Positions 47,532 to 59,568 of a stretch of 64,000 nucleotides of DNA are shown here, one piece after another. The translations under genes and the position numbers were made by a program. The DNA is taken from assembly GCF_014058705.1 (NCBI RefSeq), contig NZ_CP059692.1:2051001-2115000 (forward strand), written 5' to 3'. The first letter of the stretch is position 1. Each line of letters opens with the position of its first letter. Source of the stretch: Aureimonas mangrovi (lineage in GTDB: Bacteria > Pseudomonadota > Alphaproteobacteria > Rhizobiales > Rhizobiaceae). Below the pieces are notes generated by a model that saw only the letters and a program-made list of their open reading frames with translations, ran no database searches and had not been told where the DNA came from.

Positions 47532-48316
47532 GCCGCGCCCGCCCCGCGCCGGAGCGATCGGATCACCCCACGCAGTGCGTGGACCTCGCCCTCCGTCAGT
47601 TCGGCGCGCGTCAGGAGGTTGCGCAGGTTGTGGACGAGCGCCGGGCGCCGTTCGGGCGGAAAGAAGTAACCCGTCTCGTCCAGTTCCCCTTCCAGATGCG
47701 CGAACAGGCGGAAGAGGTCTTCCTTCGGTGCCGGCGGCTCGGGCGGCGACTCGACGCGCGGTCGCCCGCCCGCAGCGCCGCTGGCGCGCATCCACTCGTA
47801 GCTCATCAGAAGAACGGCCTGCGCGATGTTGAGCGAGGCGAAGGCCGGGTTCACGGGGAAGGTGACGATCTCGTCGGCCAGATCGACCTCTTCGTTCGAA
47901 AGGCCGAAGCGTTCACGCCCGAAGAGGATGCCGGTGCCCTCGCCTTGCCCCATGCGCTCGCGCAGCTTGTCGGACGCCTCGGCCGGGCCGATGACGCTCT
48001 TGACCGAATAGCGCGGGCGCGCGGTCGTCGCGACGACGTAACGAAGATCGGCCACGGCCGCCTCCACGGTGTCGAAGAGGCGAGCGGCATCGATCACCGG
48101 GTCCGCGCGGGAGGCGGCGGCACGCGCCTTCTCGCTGGGCCAGCCGTCCCGCGGGTTGACGATCCGCAGGTCCGACAGGCCGAAATTGGCCATCGCGCGC
48201 GCGACCATGCCGATGTTCTCGCCGAGCTGCGGCTCGACGAGAACCACCGCCGGCCCGCCGCTCAGCCACTCGTCGCTCCGGTTCGTTCCCGCCACGTCCG
48301 CACCCATCCTGCACAT
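47528..48316 (-). CDS. TrmH-family SPOUT RNA methyltransferase (TrmJ-like)
   Basis: 262 residues of group 1 TrmH/Trm[40 protein letters not shown] at the start, [20 protein letters not shown] and [23 protein letters not shown] forming the knotted SAM site. TrmJ-type enzymes methylate the ribose at position 32 of tRNAs. ATG 48316 is used; ATG 48307 and TTG 48322 are alternatives without decisive ribosome sites. Overlaps murI by 4 bp, divergent from icd. Confidence 0.88.
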   Translation of the reverse strand: MCRMGADVAGTNRSDEWLSGGPAVVLVEPQLGENIGMVARAMANFGLSDLRIVNPRDGWPSEKARAAASRADPVIDAARLFDTVEAAVADLRYVVATTARPRYSVKSVIGPAEASDKLRERMGQGEGTGILFGRERFGLSNEEVDLADEIVTFPVNPAFASLNIAQAVLLMSYEWMRASGAAGGRPRVESPPEPPAPKEDLFRLFAHLEGELDETGYFFPPERRPALVHNLRNLLTRAELTEGEVHALRGVIRSLRRGAGAA

Positions 48317-48375
48317 CGTCAAAGAGGCCGTCAGCCCGGCCTCGCCGCCACCTCGAAAGCGAGGCCATCCTCGCC

Positions 48376-48403
48376 TTTGCAGGCAGCGGAGCGGGTGTTA
48401 TAC
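48376..48403 (+). promoter_or_regulatory. Candidate promoter of icd
   Basis: TTTGCA (48376–48381), 16 bp, TTATAC (48398–48403), with ATG 82 bp downstream. Partial consensus match only. Confidence 0.35.
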
Positions 48404-48484
48404 GCGCCCTGACGTTTTTTGAAGAGGAGCGCCGAAAGTGCCGCGCCGCAAGGCCCGGCACCGGCGCCAAGGGAAGGCTGACGC

Positions 48485-49702
48485 ATGGCGAAGATCAAGG
48501 TCGCAAATCCGGTCGTGGAACTCGACGGCGACGAGATGACCCGGATCATCTGGCAGTTCATCAAGGACAAGCTGATCCACCCCTATCTCGACATCAATCT
48601 CGAGTACTATGACCTCTCGGTCGAGAAGCGCGACGAGACGAACGACCAGATCACGATCGACGCGGCCAACGCCATCAAGAAGCACGGCGTCGGCGTGAAG
48701 TGCGCCACGATCACCCCCGACGAGCAGCGCGTCGAGGAGTTCGGCCTGAAGAAGATGTGGCGCTCGCCCAACGGCACGATCCGCAACATCCTCGGCGGCG
48801 TGATCTTCCGTGAGCCGATCATCATGCAGAACGTGCCGCGCCTCGTGCCGGGCTGGACGCAGCCGATCATCGTCGGCCGCCACGCCTTCGGCGACCAGTA
48901 CCGCGCGACCGACTTCCGCTTCCCCGGCAAAGGCACGCTGACGATCAAGTTCGTCGGCGAGGACGGCGAGACGATCGAGCACGAGGTCTTCCAATCGCCC
49001 GGCTCGGGCGTTGCGATGGCGATGTACAATCTCGACGATTCGATCCGCGAGTTCGCGCGCGCCTCGTTCAACTACGGGCTGATGCGCAACTATCCGGTCT
49101 ACATGTCCACCAAGAACACCATCCTGAAGGCCTATGACGGGCGCTTCAAGGATCTCTTCCAGGAGGTGTTCGACGCCGAGTTCAAGGCGGAGTTCGAGAA
49201 GCGCAAGCTCACCTACGAGCACCGCCTGATCGACGACATGGTCGCCTCCGCCCTGAAGTGGTCCGGCGGCTACGTCTGGGCCTGCAAGAACTACGACGGC
49301 GACGTGCAGTCAGACATCGTGGCGCAGGGCTTCGGCTCTCTTGGCCTGATGACCTCCGTCCTGATGACGCCGGACGGCAAGACGGTGGAGGCCGAGGCCG
49401 CCCACGGCACCGTCACGCGCCACTACCGCCAACACCAGAAGGGCCAGGAGACCTCGACCAACTCCATCGCCTCGATCTTCGCCTGGACGCGGGGCCTCGC
49501 TCACCGCGCCAAGCTCGACGACAACGCCGAGCTCGCCAAGTTCGCCGACACGCTCGAGAAGGTCTGCATCGACACGGTCGAGGCCGGCCACATGACCAAG
49601 GATCTCGCCCTCCTCATCGGCCCGGACCAGCCGTGGCTTTCCACGACCGGCTTCCTCGACAAGGTGGACGAGAACCTCCAGAAGGCGATGTCCGCCGCCT
49701 AA
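48485..49702 (+). CDS. icd: NADP-dependent isocitrate dehydrogenase
   Basis: TCA-cycle oxidation of isocitrate to 2-oxoglutarate. 405 residues of the homodimeric eukaryote-like type: [22 protein letters not shown] at the start, [40 protein letters not shown] for substrate, and the [24 protein letters not shown] metal region with [19 protein letters not shown] lies upstream of ATG 48485. A 13-bp hairpin follows. Confidence 0.96.
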   Translation: MAKIKVANPVVELDGDEMTRIIWQFIKDKLIHPYLDINLEYYDLSVEKRDETNDQITIDAANAIKKHGVGVKCATITPDEQRVEEFGLKKMWRSPNGTIRNILGGVIFREPIIMQNVPRLVPGWTQPIIVGRHAFGDQYRATDFRFPGKGTLTIKFVGEDGETIEHEVFQSPGSGVAMAMYNLDDSIREFARASFNYGLMRNYPVYMSTKNTILKAYDGRFKDLFQEVFDAEFKAEFEKRKLTYEHRLIDDMVASALKWSGGYVWACKNYDGDVQSDIVAQGFGSLGLMTSVLMTPDGKTVEAEAAHGTVTRHYRQHQKGQETSTNSIASIFAWTRGLAHRAKLDDNAELAKFADTLEKVCIDTVEAGHMTKDLALLIGPDQPWLSTTGFLDKVDENLQKAMSAA

Positions 49703-49721
49703 TCTGGAAGGTCATCGAAGA

Positions 49722-49751
49722 CGAAAGGCCCGGTCTCGACCGGGCCTTTCG
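49722..49751 (+). terminator. Rho-independent terminator after icd
   Basis: CGAAAGGCCCGGT (49722–49734) pairs with ACCGGGCCTTTCG (49739–49751), loop CTCG. The upstream A-rich and downstream T-containing arm make it usable in both directions. Confidence 0.87.
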
Positions 49752-50246
49752 CATTACGGGCCGTCGTCACGCCTTTTCGCACGTCGAGCCTCCCGCCGAG
49801 CGGTCCCAGGGGGTGCGAAGGCCCAGGAGAGCCCTCGACGTCTCGCCCGCAAGCCCGCGCGGCGCAGCGGAACACCGCCCGGGACCGCGCGATCGCGTCA
49901 CGGCCGCTGGCTATCGCCACGTACGTGCCGTTGGCGCGGCGCTGGCCGGGTCGGCTTGCCGATGTGCGGCCGGATGTAAGCTGAAAGCTGCCTGAGCGTC
50001 GCGGACGCCTGAAGCGCCGTGCCCGAATAGGTCGAATGACCGCATCGTCGACCGATCGGAGCGACCCGATCGCGAGACCGCTCGTTACTCGGCACGGGGT
50101 CCGTTCAGCGCGCATTCAATCTTGATGGAACAATGGTGGGATGTCGCGTGCATCCAAGCCGCGCGCGGGGCGTTGCGGAAATGCGCGCCCGTTCCTTCGG
50201 CGGCTCGGCCGCCGCAAAGAGATAGGCAACAGGAGACCGACTGCCC
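49752..50246. other. Intergenic region before PRC-barrel gene
   Basis: About 495 bp. Several open frames exist on both strands but are GC-rich, arginine/proline-heavy and without family patterns. Around 50100–50150 the sequence is less GC-rich (GCGCGCATTCAATCTTGATG), likely the promoter area of the downstream gene. A GGAAC occurs there but no matching CGTT follows at 16–17 bp. Confidence 0.45.
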
Positions 50247-50615
50247 ATGGCCTTCACCAGAATCCTCGTAGCAGCCACGTTCACGACCGCCCTCTCGGGC
50301 GCAACCCTTGCGCAGACGACGCTCGTAGAGGTCGACGATCGCGCGATGGTTGCGCCCTTCGGCATCGCCGCTGATCTCCTCGACGACATCGACGTCTATT
50401 CGCAGGCCGGCGTCGAGATCGGCGACGTGGAAGAAATCGTCGGGCCCGACCGTCAAACCGCCACGCATCTCGTCGTCGATTTCGACGACGATGATGGCTA
50501 CCCCGACCGCGACGACGTCATCGTGCCGATCGAAGCCTTCGCACTCGACGCCAACCGGCTGGTCATCTCGTTGACCCCGCAGGACGTTCAGCCGCTGCCC
50601 ATTTGGGACGACTGA
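50247..50615 (+). CDS. Exported PRC-barrel-like protein
   Basis: 122 residues: signal MAFTRILVAATFTTALSGATLAQ, then VAPFGIAADLLDDIDVYSQAGVEIGDVEEIVGPDRQTATHLVVDFDD, the strand-rich PRC-barrel pattern, in a very acidic protein (DFDDDDGYPDRDD). Periplasmic PRC-barrel proteins are common in Rhizobiales with unknown roles. ACAGGAG lies upstream of ATG 50247. Convergent with alaS. Confidence 0.78.
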   Translation: MAFTRILVAATFTTALSGATLAQTTLVEVDDRAMVAPFGIAADLLDDIDVYSQAGVEIGDVEEIVGPDRQTATHLVVDFDDDDGYPDRDDVIVPIEAFALDANRLVISLTPQDVQPLPIWDD

Positions 50616-50725
50616 CGACGACGGGCGCGGCGCAGATAGCCCGCGCCCAATCCCGCACGCGCAAACCCGACCTAGGTCCTATCGACATTCGCGCGCTGCG
50701 CCCGGCTTTCGATTGTCGGTCGGCC

Positions 50726-53389
50726 CTAGGCGGCCGAGAGCCGAGCCTCCACTGCCGCGATCGCGTCCTGCGCTCTCGCAGCCTCCGGTCCACCGGCCTG
50801 CGCCATATCCGGCCGGCCACCGCCGCCCTTGCCGCCGATCGCCTCGCTGGCCCCGCGCACGAGATCGACGGCATCGAAGCGGCCCGTCAGGTCGGGCGTG
50901 ACGCCGACGACGACGCTGGCCTTACCGTCCGCGACGCCGACGAGCGCCACGACCCCGGAGCCGAGCCCGCCCTTCAGTTCGTCGACGAGGCCCTTCAGAT
51001 CCTTCGCCGCGACGCCTTCGAGGACGCGCCCGACGAAGCTGACACCCGCGACATCGCGCGCGCCCGTCTCGCCAGAAGGCGCACCGTCGCCGACGAGCGC
51101 CAGGCGCTTTTTCGCTTCCGCAAGTTCACGCTCCATGCGGCGACGCTCCTCGACGAGCGCTTCCACGCGCCTGGGCACGTCCGCCGCGGACACCTTCAAC
51201 AGGCTCGCGAGCTGGCGCATGCGCTCGTCCTGCTCGCCGAGATAGGCGCGCGCGGCCGCGCCCGTCAGCGCCTCGATACGCCGGACGCCAGCCCCGACCG
51301 CGCTTTCGGAGACGACATGAACAAGGCCGATCTCGCCGGTCGAACGGGCGTGCGTGCCGCCGCATAACTCGATCGAGAAGGTCTTGCCGGCCTTCTCGCC
51401 CTCCTGCGCCGTGCCCATCGAAACGACACGGACCTCGTCGCCGTACTTCTCGCCGAAGAGTGCCATCGCGCCCGTCTCGATCGCGTCATCGACGGCCATC
51501 AGCCGCGTCTCGACCGGCGAGTTCTGCAGGACGATCGCATTCGCCAACCGCTCGACCTCAGCCAGCTCGCCGGCATCCATCGGCTTGGGATGGGAGAAAT
51601 CGAAGCGCAGGCGATCGGGCGCGACCTGCGAGCCCTTCTGCGCGACATGCGTGCCAAGGATCTCGCGCAGGCCCTCGTGCAGAAGATGCGTCGCCGAATG
51701 ATTGGCGCGGATTTTCGCCCGGCGAGCGTGGTCGACCTCCAGCTCCAGAGCCGTGCCGACACGCAGCGTTCCCTCGACGACGCGGCCGCGATGCACGAAC
51801 AGCCCGTCCGCCACCTTTTGCGTATCGGTGACCTCGAAGCGCGCGCCCTCACCCGTCATCGAACCCGTATCGCCGACCTGGCCACCTGACTCGCCGTAAA
51901 ACGGCGTCTGGTTCAGGACGACCGAAACTTCCTCACCCGCCGCCGCATGCATCACCTCGGCTCCATCGCGCACGAGCGCGGCGACCTGCCCCTCTGCGGT
52001 CTCCGTCTCGTAGCCGAGAAATTCCGTCGCCCCGACGCGGTCGCGAATCGGGAACCAGATGCCGTCCGCCGCAGCCTCACCGGAGCCCGCCCAGCTCGCC
52101 CGCGCTTCGGCCTTCTGTCGGGCCATCGCATCCTGGAAACCGGACAGATCGACATGGATGCCGCGCGAACGCAGCGCGTCCTGCGTCAGGTCGAGCGGGA
52201 AGCCGTAGGTGTCGTAAAGCTTGAACGCCGTCTCGCCGCCGAGCGTGCCGCCTTCCGACAGATCGGCGGTCGCCTCGTTGAGCAGCGTCAGGCCGCGATC
52301 GAGCGTCGTCAGGAAGCGCTTCTCCTCGAGCTTCAGCGTCTCGGAAATCAGGCTCTCCGCGCGAACCAGTTCGGGATAGGCGTTGCCCATCTCCGCGACG
52401 AGCGTCGGCAGAACTCGGAAGAGCACGGGATCGCGCGCCCCGAGCAGTTTGGCGTGGCGCATGGCGCGGCGCATGATCCGGCGCAGCACATAGCCGCGGC
52501 CCTCGTTCGAGGGCAAAACGCCGTCCGCGATCAGGAAGGCCGTCGAACGCAGATGGTCGGCGATCACCCGATGGCTGGCCAGCGCGTCGCCCTCGGCGCG
52601 CGAGCCGACCGCTTCCTCGACCGAAGCGATCAGACGCCGGAAGAGGTCCGTCTCGTAGTTCGAGGTCACGCCCTGCAGGATCGCGGCCATGCGCTCGAGG
52701 CCCATGCCGGTGTCGATCGACGGGCGCGGCAGATCAAGCCGCTCGTCGGCCGAGATCTGCTCGTACTGCATGAAGACGAGGTTCCAGAACTCGAGGAACC
52801 GGTCACCGTCCTCGTCGGGCGATCCCGGAGGACCACCGAAGACGCCCTCGCCCTGGTCGTAGAAGATCTCAGAGCATGGACCACAGGGGCCCGTCTCTCC
52901 CATCGACCAGAAATTATCCGAGGTCGGGATGCGGATGATGCGCTCGTCCGAAAAACCCGCGATCGACTTCCACAGACGCGCCGCCTCGTCGTCTTCGGAA
53001 TAGACGGTGACGAGGAGGCGGCTCTTGTCGAGGCCGAATTCCTTCGTGACCAGATTCCAGGCGAGGCTGATCGCCTCTTCCTTGAAATAGTCGCCGAACG
53101 AGAAATTCCCGAGCATCTCGAAGAAGGTGTGGTGCCGGGCGGTGTAGCCGACATTGTCGAGATCGTTGTGCTTGCCACCCGCGCGCACGACCTTCTGGGC
53201 CGTCGTCGCGCGGCTGTAGGGGCGCTTCTCGATGCCGGTGAAGACGTTCTTGAACTGCACCATGCCGGCGTTCGTGAACATCAGCGTCGGATCGTTGCGC
53301 GGCACCAGCGGCGATGAGGCGACTTTCTCGTGCCCGTTCTTCGCAAAATACTGAAGAAACGCCGAGCGGATCTCGTTCACGCCGTTCAT
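50726..53389 (-). CDS. alaS: Alanyl-tRNA synthetase
   Basis: Class II synthetase, 887 residues. Catalytic domain: [40 protein letters not shown], and [22 protein letters not shown]. Editing domain: [12 protein letters not shown] and [13 protein letters not shown] zinc site. C-Ala domain with a [15 protein letters not shown] end. ATG 53389 is used; a longer frame upstream lacks homologous sequence. It lies downstream of recA in the same direction. Confidence 0.97.
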   Translation of the reverse strand: MNGVNEIRSAFLQYFAKNGHEKVASSPLVPRNDPTLMFTNAGMVQFKNVFTGIEKRPYSRATTAQKVVRAGGKHNDLDNVGYTARHHTFFEMLGNFSFGDYFKEEAISLAWNLVTKEFGLDKSRLLVTVYSEDDEAARLWKSIAGFSDERIIRIPTSDNFWSMGETGPCGPCSEIFYDQGEGVFGGPPGSPDEDGDRFLEFWNLVFMQYEQISADERLDLPRPSIDTGMGLERMAAILQGVTSNYETDLFRRLIASVEEAVGSRAEGDALASHRVIADHLRSTAFLIADGVLPSNEGRGYVLRRIMRRAMRHAKLLGARDPVLFRVLPTLVAEMGNAYPELVRAESLISETLKLEEKRFLTTLDRGLTLLNEATADLSEGGTLGGETAFKLYDTYGFPLDLTQDALRSRGIHVDLSGFQDAMARQKAEARASWAGSGEAAADGIWFPIRDRVGATEFLGYETETAEGQVAALVRDGAEVMHAAAGEEVSVVLNQTPFYGESGGQVGDTGSMTGEGARFEVTDTQKVADGLFVHRGRVVEGTLRVGTALELEVDHARRAKIRANHSATHLLHEGLREILGTHVAQKGSQVAPDRLRFDFSHPKPMDAGELAEVERLANAIVLQNSPVETRLMAVDDAIETGAMALFGEKYGDEVRVVSMGTAQEGEKAGKTFSIELCGGTHARSTGEIGLVHVVSESAVGAGVRRIEALTGAAARAYLGEQDERMRQLASLLKVSAADVPRRVEALVEERRRMERELAEAKKRLALVGDGAPSGETGARDVAGVSFVGRVLEGVAAKDLKGLVDELKGGLGSGVVALVGVADGKASVVVGVTPDLTGRFDAVDLVRGASEAIGGKGGGGRPDMAQAGGPEAARAQDAIAAVEARLSAA

Positions 53390-53527
53390 GCCAGGACCTT
53401 CATACGCGCAAGGGATGCGGGAAGATGCCGGACGGTCAAGCCGCGCCGGCACCGGCGAGGCTTGTAACGCTCCGCCCCTGGACTGTCCATCACGACGCGG
53501 AGCCGCGCCGGCGGCCCTCCTCGCGGA

Positions 53528-54595
<1,068 letters not shown>

Positions 54596-54654
54596 GGGGC
54601 AGGCTCCTTATTTCACGCGGGACTGAATGGCGCAATCACACCTCGGATAGATGG

Positions 54655-54683
54655 CATGTACCCTTTTTGTTCCACTTCGGCAA
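54655..54683 (-). promoter_or_regulatory. Candidate recA promoter
   Basis: Leftward TTGCCG (54683–54678), 17 bp, TACATG (54660–54655), about 60 bp before the start codon. Confidence 0.5.
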
Positions 54684-54688
54684 GAGAT

Positions 54689-54703
54689 GTTCCCTTATTG
54701 TTC
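54689..54703 (-). promoter_or_regulatory. LexA (SOS) box of recA
   Basis: GTTC-N7-GTTC on the plus strand (GAAC-N7-GAAC in recA sense) matches the alphaproteobacterial LexA direct-repeat site exactly. It lies 5 bp upstream of the candidate -35. Confidence 0.85.
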
Positions 54704-54826
54704 TCGATTAGCATGACTGATTTGCGCGGCGGCCGGTGAGCGGAATTGCCAAGAAAGAGTAAACGCCCGAATCGCTGCGCTCGCATGCCGGCGTCCAGCG
54801 CCCCCGCAGGCGGCCCGCCTCGGATG

Positions 54827-57397
54827 CTACTCGTCGAGCATGTCCTTCACCGCCACCGCAAGCTCTCGCAGCGAGAAAGGCTTGGCGAGGAAGCCGAACT
54901 TCTCTCCCTCCGGCAGGTTCTTGGCGAACGCGTCCTCGGCGTAACCGGAGACGAAGATGAACTTCAGATCGGGCCGCGTCTTGCGCATCTCGCGCAGGAG
55001 CGAGGGGCCATCCATCTCGGGCATCACCACGTCCGAGACGACGAGATCGATCTGCCCGCCCAGCTCGGCCATCACGTCCAGCGCCTCGACGCCCGAAGAG
55101 GCCTCGTGGACCTCGTAGCCGCGCATCTTCAGGGCGCGCACATTGCCCGCGCGCACGTGATCCTCGTCCTCGACGAGCAGGATAGAGGCCGTGCCGGACA
55201 GGTCGATCTTGGCCGAGGAGGCGGAGACGGCCGCTGCTGGGATCTCGCGCGCCGGCGCGCTCTCGGCCGGAACGTGGCGCGGCAGAAAGATGCGGAAGGT
55301 CGTGCCCTGTCCAAGCGTCGAATCGACGAAGATGAAGCCGCCCGACTGCTTGACGATGCCGTAGACCATCGAGAGGCCGAGGCCGGTGCCCTTGCCGATC
55401 TCCTTGGTGGTGAAGAACGGCTCGAAGATGCGCTCGGCGACATCCGCCGGCATGCCGGTTCCCGTGTCCGCCACCTCGACGAGCACGTAGTCCCCCTCGC
55501 CGAGTTCCCCGTAGGGCAGACCGGCCGCCTCGGTGGCGGGCACGTTGCGCGTGGAGATGGTGATCGTGCCGCCCTCGACCATCGCGTCGCGTGCATTCTG
55601 CACGAGATTGGTGATCACCTGCTCGAACTGGCCGATATCGGCCATAACGGGCCACAGGTCGCGGCCGTGGTGACGCTCGAGCTTCACAAGGTCGCCGACG
55701 ATCCGCTTCAGGAGAAGATGCATGTCGGCGACGACGTCCGTCAGGCTCAGCATCTTCGGGCGCATGGTCTGGCGGCGCGAGTAGGCCAGCAACTGGCGCA
55801 CCAGCGAGGCGGCGCGGTTGGCGCTCTGCTTGATCAGAAGAAGGTCCTGGAAGGACGGATCACCCGAGCGGTGATTGAGAAGGAGGAAATCCACCGAGGC
55901 GGTGATGATCGTCAGGACGTTGTTGAAGTCGTGCGCGATGCCGCCCGCAAGATTGCCGATCGCCTGCATGCGCTGGGCCTTGGCGAACTGCTCCTCAAGC
56001 GCCCGCTGGTCGGTGAAGTCGACGCCGTAGAGGATCACACTGTCGCCCGAGCCGTCCGTCAGGTCGGAAACGGCGCTGAAGTAGAGGCGCACCGAACGTG
56101 CGCTCTCACCCGCGAGGTCGACGTCAATGGACGGAATACCCGCCTGCCCGCGCCCGGCAGCCGAAAGCGACTGGCGGATCGGATCCCGGCTGTCGTCGCG
56201 CACCGCGTCCTGCAGCGCGACCGACCCGCCCGCCGCCGCCTCGCCGAAGAGCCGCGCGAAGGCCGCGTTGGCGCGGGTCGCTCGACCGTTTTCGTCAAGC
56301 GCGGCAATGGCCATGGGCGAAGAGTTGAAGAATCGCGTGAAGCGCAACTCGGCCGCTTCGAGACTGCGGGCGCCGTCCGCTTCCATCGCGCGGTTGAGGA
56401 CGAGCGTGCGCGTGGGGCCGGGTGCACCGTCAGCGGTCGCCGTATCCTGGCGCAGCAGCCGGACAGGGAAGCGCTGGCCGCTCGTCTTGACGAAGTCGAT
56501 GTCGAAGACCTGCGTACGCGGCGCGCCCTCCGCCGGGCGGCCGACGGCCGCAGCTTCCGAGCCGGCGAGGTCTTCGAGCGACAACGCGCCCGGCTTGAAG
56601 GAGGCGAGATCGACGCCGAGCCAGCTCGCCAGCGTTGCGTTCATATAGGTGAGGCGGCCGTCCTCGGACGCGGCAAAGAAGCCGGCGGGCGCATGGTCGA
56701 GATAGTCGATCGCGTGCTGGAGATCCTGGAAGAAACTCTCCTGCTCGCGCCGCTCGGGCGAGATGTCGGTGAGCTGCCAGATGCGCAGGTCGCCGTTCAC
56801 ACCGCCCTTGAGGGGCCGTACGGAGGCGCGATACCAACGAGGGGCGGGATCGCCGCCGCCGGCCAGCGGGCGCGAAAGGCGGAACTCCTCCTGCCCCGCC
56901 CCGCCCTCGCGCGCGAGATTGGCCAGCCTGTAAAGCGCTTCGGATGCTTCCGGCTCTCGCGCCAGAAGGCGCTCGAGCGTGCGCACGTCCCCGGCCGTGG
57001 CGGCGCCCGTCACCGCCCCATACGCGGCATTGGCGTAGATGATGCGCCCCTTGCGGTCGGTCACGATGGTGCCGTCCGGCAGGCCGTCCATGAAGCCGCG
57101 CGCGATGGCATCGTCGGCGCGGCGCGGCGCGAGCTGCACGAGGCCCAGCGCCAGGCCGAACATCGCGATGATGCCGACGATGGCGAGGAAGCCGAAGATC
57201 GTCAGGAGCGCGAGCGGCCCGTAGGCATGGCCGAACAGGGCGAGCGTCGCCGAGAAGACGAAGAGGAAGCCGCCGAGGAAGATCAGCCGTCGCATGCCGC
57301 CGGCGCGTGCGCCGCGATCGATCAGGGCGCCTTCTCCCGGCACCGGGGTCTCTGCAGGCTCGCGGGCTGGGCTCTGGGCGGGCATCTCGATGGTCAT
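54827..57397 (-). CDS. cckA: Hybrid sensor histidine kinase CckA
   Basis: Cell-cycle phosphorelay kinase feeding ChpT and then CtrA and CpdR. 856 residues: two N-terminal helices (about 38–57 and 61–88), PAS-type domains with [11 protein letters not shown] and [10 protein letters not shown], the HisKA box [14 protein letters not shown] (His489), HATPase motifs [10 protein letters not shown] and [18 protein letters not shown] with [10 protein letters not shown], and a C-terminal receiver with the phosphoacceptor in [11 protein letters not shown] (Asp789). ATG 57397 follows AGGAACG. Located upstream of recA. Confidence 0.95.
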   Translation of the reverse strand: MTIEMPAQSPAREPAETPVPGEGALIDRGARAGGMRRLIFLGGFLFVFSATLALFGHAYGPLALLTIFGFLAIVGIIAMFGLALGLVQLAPRRADDAIARGFMDGLPDGTIVTDRKGRIIYANAAYGAVTGAATAGDVRTLERLLAREPEASEALYRLANLAREGGAGQEEFRLSRPLAGGGDPAPRWYRASVRPLKGGVNGDLRIWQLTDISPERREQESFFQDLQHAIDYLDHAPAGFFAASEDGRLTYMNATLASWLGVDLASFKPGALSLEDLAGSEAAAVGRPAEGAPRTQVFDIDFVKTSGQRFPVRLLRQDTATADGAPGPTRTLVLNRAMEADGARSLEAAELRFTRFFNSSPMAIAALDENGRATRANAAFARLFGEAAAGGSVALQDAVRDDSRDPIRQSLSAAGRGQAGIPSIDVDLAGESARSVRLYFSAVSDLTDGSGDSVILYGVDFTDQRALEEQFAKAQRMQAIGNLAGGIAHDFNNVLTIITASVDFLLLNHRSGDPSFQDLLLIKQSANRAASLVRQLLAYSRRQTMRPKMLSLTDVVADMHLLLKRIVGDLVKLERHHGRDLWPVMADIGQFEQVITNLVQNARDAMVEGGTITISTRNVPATEAAGLPYGELGEGDYVLVEVADTGTGMPADVAERIFEPFFTTKEIGKGTGLGLSMVYGIVKQSGGFIFVDSTLGQGTTFRIFLPRHVPAESAPAREIPAAAVSASSAKIDLSGTASILLVEDEDHVRAGNVRALKMRGYEVHEASSGVEALDVMAELGGQIDLVVSDVVMPEMDGPSLLREMRKTRPDLKFIFVSGYAEDAFAKNLPEGEKFGFLAKPFSLRELAVAVKDMLDE

Positions 57398-57662
57398 CGT
57401 TCCTGCGTGAACTGAAGGCCTCTGGAAGCCCGGTTTGCATCGCCTCCCGCGGCCGCACAAGATCGCCGCGCGCGCGACTCGGAGCCCTGCCCGGTTTGCG
57501 CCCGGCAGCTTCGTCCGACATGATGGCAAAGTCCATAGAGGGCGAAACTGACGCCGCCCTTGAAGCCCGGCGCGCGAAAAGCCATGAACGCGGTCCATGA
57601 ATTTCGATCTTTGCGGCGAGCGCTTTCGATTCGCCTCCGAGGCATAGCAGGAGAGCTATCAG
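57398..57662. promoter_or_regulatory. Divergent promoter region cckA / FliO-like gene
   Basis: 265 bp between the divergent genes; must hold both promoters. I find no clear TTAA-N7-TTAA CtrA site or sigma-70 match that I would assign. Confidence 0.4.
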
Positions 57663-59138
57663 ATGCAAGACTGGTTGGCCGGCATCGTGGGTGAAGGCGC
57701 GGCGCCGATCGTGTCCTTTATCCTGGCCGCCGTCATCGTGCTCGCCGTCGTGGTCATTGTGCTCGGCCTGATGCGCCGCATGATGGGCGGGCGCATCGGC
57801 ATCGGCGGCTCTCAGGCACCGAGGCTCGCGATCGTCGACGTGACCGGCGTCGACCAGCGCCGCAAGCTGGTGCTGGTGCGCCGCGACGGGGTGGAACACC
57901 TCCTCCTGATCGGCGGCCAGAACGACCTCGTTGTCGAGGCCCATATCGGCCGGGCGCCGCCGCAGCCGCGCGGCGCACGCGTGGAGCCGGGTTTCGCGCA
58001 GCCGCCCCGTCCAGCACAGGCACCGGCACCCGCACCGGCCAGCGCTCCGATTCCCGTCGCGGCGGCCGCCGCGACGCAGCGTCCGCGCACCGTGGAGCGG
58101 ACGCCTGAGCCGACGGTCGATATGCACGGCCCTGTGGCGTCCGCTCGCGGGCCACAGAATGCCAAACAGGACACTAGGAACGAAGACGCCTCCGTGCGCA
58201 TGCGCGAAGAGCCTCGTCTCCCGGTCGCCCCGAAGGTAGAGCCGGTCGTTTCGGCGGAAGCGCGCACTGCGAACGTTGTGCCGCCCGTCGCAGCCCCCGC
58301 GGCGGCCCCTTCCCGGCCGCAGCCGTCATCGGCCCCGGCCAGGACACCCGAGCCGGCCGACATCCCGCCCGCTCCGCCGGCCCCTTCGTCGCCATTGGCT
58401 GCGAGTTCCTCCGCGCCGCAGGCGCCTGAACAGTCAGCACGCCCTTCGGCTCCCTCCATTGCCCCCCAGCCGCGCCCTGCGCCGCCGATGACCGCGCCCC
58501 TGCCGCGCGCGACGCCGGTTCTTCCAGCGGCCGAGCTCGCCGCCGAGCGCGTGCCGCCCCAGCGCCCGGCCCCGACCATCGAACCTCCAGTCGTCGCACC
58601 TCCGGCCTCCCGGGCCAGCTCGGTCGCTCCACCGGTTTCGTCCCCGGCCGCTCCTGCGGCCCCCCCGCCCGGTGAGCGCTCCGCGCCGTTCCCGCCCTTC
58701 GTGCAGCGTCAGCCCGCACGCGCAGAACCGCAGGCACCCCGCGTACCAGCTCCGGCCCCGCCTGCGCCTACGCTGCCGGTGCCCGAGGTGGCCCCGCCCG
58801 CAGAGCGCCAACCCTTGAGCGTGCGCAGCTTTGCCTCGACCATCCAGAACCGGCCGGCACCGGCTCCCACCGAACCGGTGCGCCGCGAGCCGGAGGTCGC
58901 AAAGCCGGTCCCCAGCGCGCCTTCCTCCGAGCCCGCTCGCAAGGAGCCGACGCTTGACGACGATCTCGGCGATCTTCTGGAGAAGGAGTTTTCGAGCTCC
59001 GACGATCTGAAGGCATCCGAGCCGTCCCGCGACGCTCCTTCGCCGTCCCGCGGGCGCAAGGACGCCGGCCTGTCGCTCGAGGAAGAGATGGAGCAGCTCC
59101 TGCGCGATTTCTCCACGCAGACCGGCGACCGCCGCTGA
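57663..59138 (+). CDS. FliO-like membrane protein with long proline/alanine linker
   Basis: 491 residues. One N-terminal helix (VSFILAAVIVLAVVVIVLGLMRRMM), then APRLAIVDVTGVDQRRKLVLVRRDGVEHLLLIGGQNDLVVE, the FliO (flagellar export accessory) fold pattern. From about residue 95 to 420 it is a low-complexity proline-, alanine- and arginine-rich linker. It ends with acidic segments LDDDLGDLLEKEFSSSDDLK and LSLEEEMEQLLRDF. No flagellar gene is nearby, so a flagellar role is not supported; FliO-domain similarity may reflect only the small cytoplasmic fold. Confidence 0.7.
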   Translation: MQDWLAGIVGEGAAPIVSFILAAVIVLAVVVIVLGLMRRMMGGRIGIGGSQAPRLAIVDVTGVDQRRKLVLVRRDGVEHLLLIGGQNDLVVEAHIGRAPPQPRGARVEPGFAQPPRPAQAPAPAPASAPIPVAAAAATQRPRTVERTPEPTVDMHGPVASARGPQNAKQDTRNEDASVRMREEPRLPVAPKVEPVVSAEARTANVVPPVAAPAAAPSRPQPSSAPARTPEPADIPPAPPAPSSPLAASSSAPQAPEQSARPSAPSIAPQPRPAPPMTAPLPRATPVLPAAELAAERVPPQRPAPTIEPPVVAPPASRASSVAPPVSSPAAPAAPPPGERSAPFPPFVQRQPARAEPQAPRVPAPAPPAPTLPVPEVAPPAERQPLSVRSFASTIQNRPAPAPTEPVRREPEVAKPVPSAPSSEPARKEPTLDDDLGDLLEKEFSSSDDLKASEPSRDAPSPSRGRKDAGLSLEEEMEQLLRDFSTQTGDRR

Positions 59139-59181
59139 CGCACTGCACCGGGGCGCCGTCAGCGCGCCCGCTTCCGTCGAT

Positions 59182-59215
59182 CAGGCCCGCAAGTCACACG
59201 TGATCTGCGGGCCTG
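59182..59215. terminator. Hairpin between FliO-like gene and ferredoxin
   Basis: CAGGCCCGCA (59182–59191) pairs with TGCGGGCCTG (59206–59215); an inner GTCAC/GTGAT pairing extends the stem. Located between convergent genes; no T-run. Confidence 0.6.
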
Positions 59216-59247
59216 CTGCGTTGTGGAAGAGCCTGGCTGAAGCGCCG

Positions 59248-59568
59248 TCAGCCCTGGCGCTCGGGAACGCCGAGAACGAGGCCGTCGAGCGCCTCGCTCA
59301 CGCGGATCTGGCACGACAGGCGCGAGCCCGCCCGCACGTCGTAGGCGAAGTCCAGCATGTCCTCCTCCATCTCGGAGGGTGCCGGCAGAGCCGCGCGCCA
59401 GGCCTCGTCCACATAGACATGACAAGTGGCGCAGGCGCAGGCTCCGCCGCAATCGGCGTCGATGCCCGGCACGTCGTTGCGCACCGCGTTCTCCATCGCC
59501 GTGGTGCCGTTGGCGGCGTCGATCTCGTAGCGCTCGCCGCCCGTCGTCTGGAAGATGATCCTGGTCAT
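59248..59568 (-). CDS. 2Fe-2S ferredoxin, adrenodoxin type
   Basis: 106-residue electron carrier. Cluster ligands: Cys40, Cys46 and Cys49 in [17 protein letters not shown], and Cys86 in [14 protein letters not shown]. This C-x5-C-x2-C…C pattern is of the ISC/adrenodoxin type, used by P450s or iron-sulfur assembly. ATG 59568 is used, 12 codons below a longer frame. Convergent with the FliO-like gene. Confidence 0.93.
   Translation of the reverse strand: MTRIIFQTTGGERYEIDAANGTTAMENAVRNDVPGIDADCGGACACATCHVYVDEAWRAALPAPSEMEEDMLDFAYDVRAGSRLSCQIRVSEALDGLVLGVPERQG

Noticed and set aside
49699-50115. Leftward 138-codon frame behind icd
   Set aside because: Runs through the icd terminator, is arginine/proline-rich and has no ribosome site or family match.
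50128-50160. EcfG promoter before the PRC-barrel gene
   Set aside because: GGAAC is present but no CGTT-like -10 follows at 16–17 bp.
54746-57415. 889-codon open frame antisense to cckA
   Set aside because: Arginine/histidine-rich composition without any domain; it mirrors a clear histidine kinase with all motifs. Long antisense frames are expected at this GC content.
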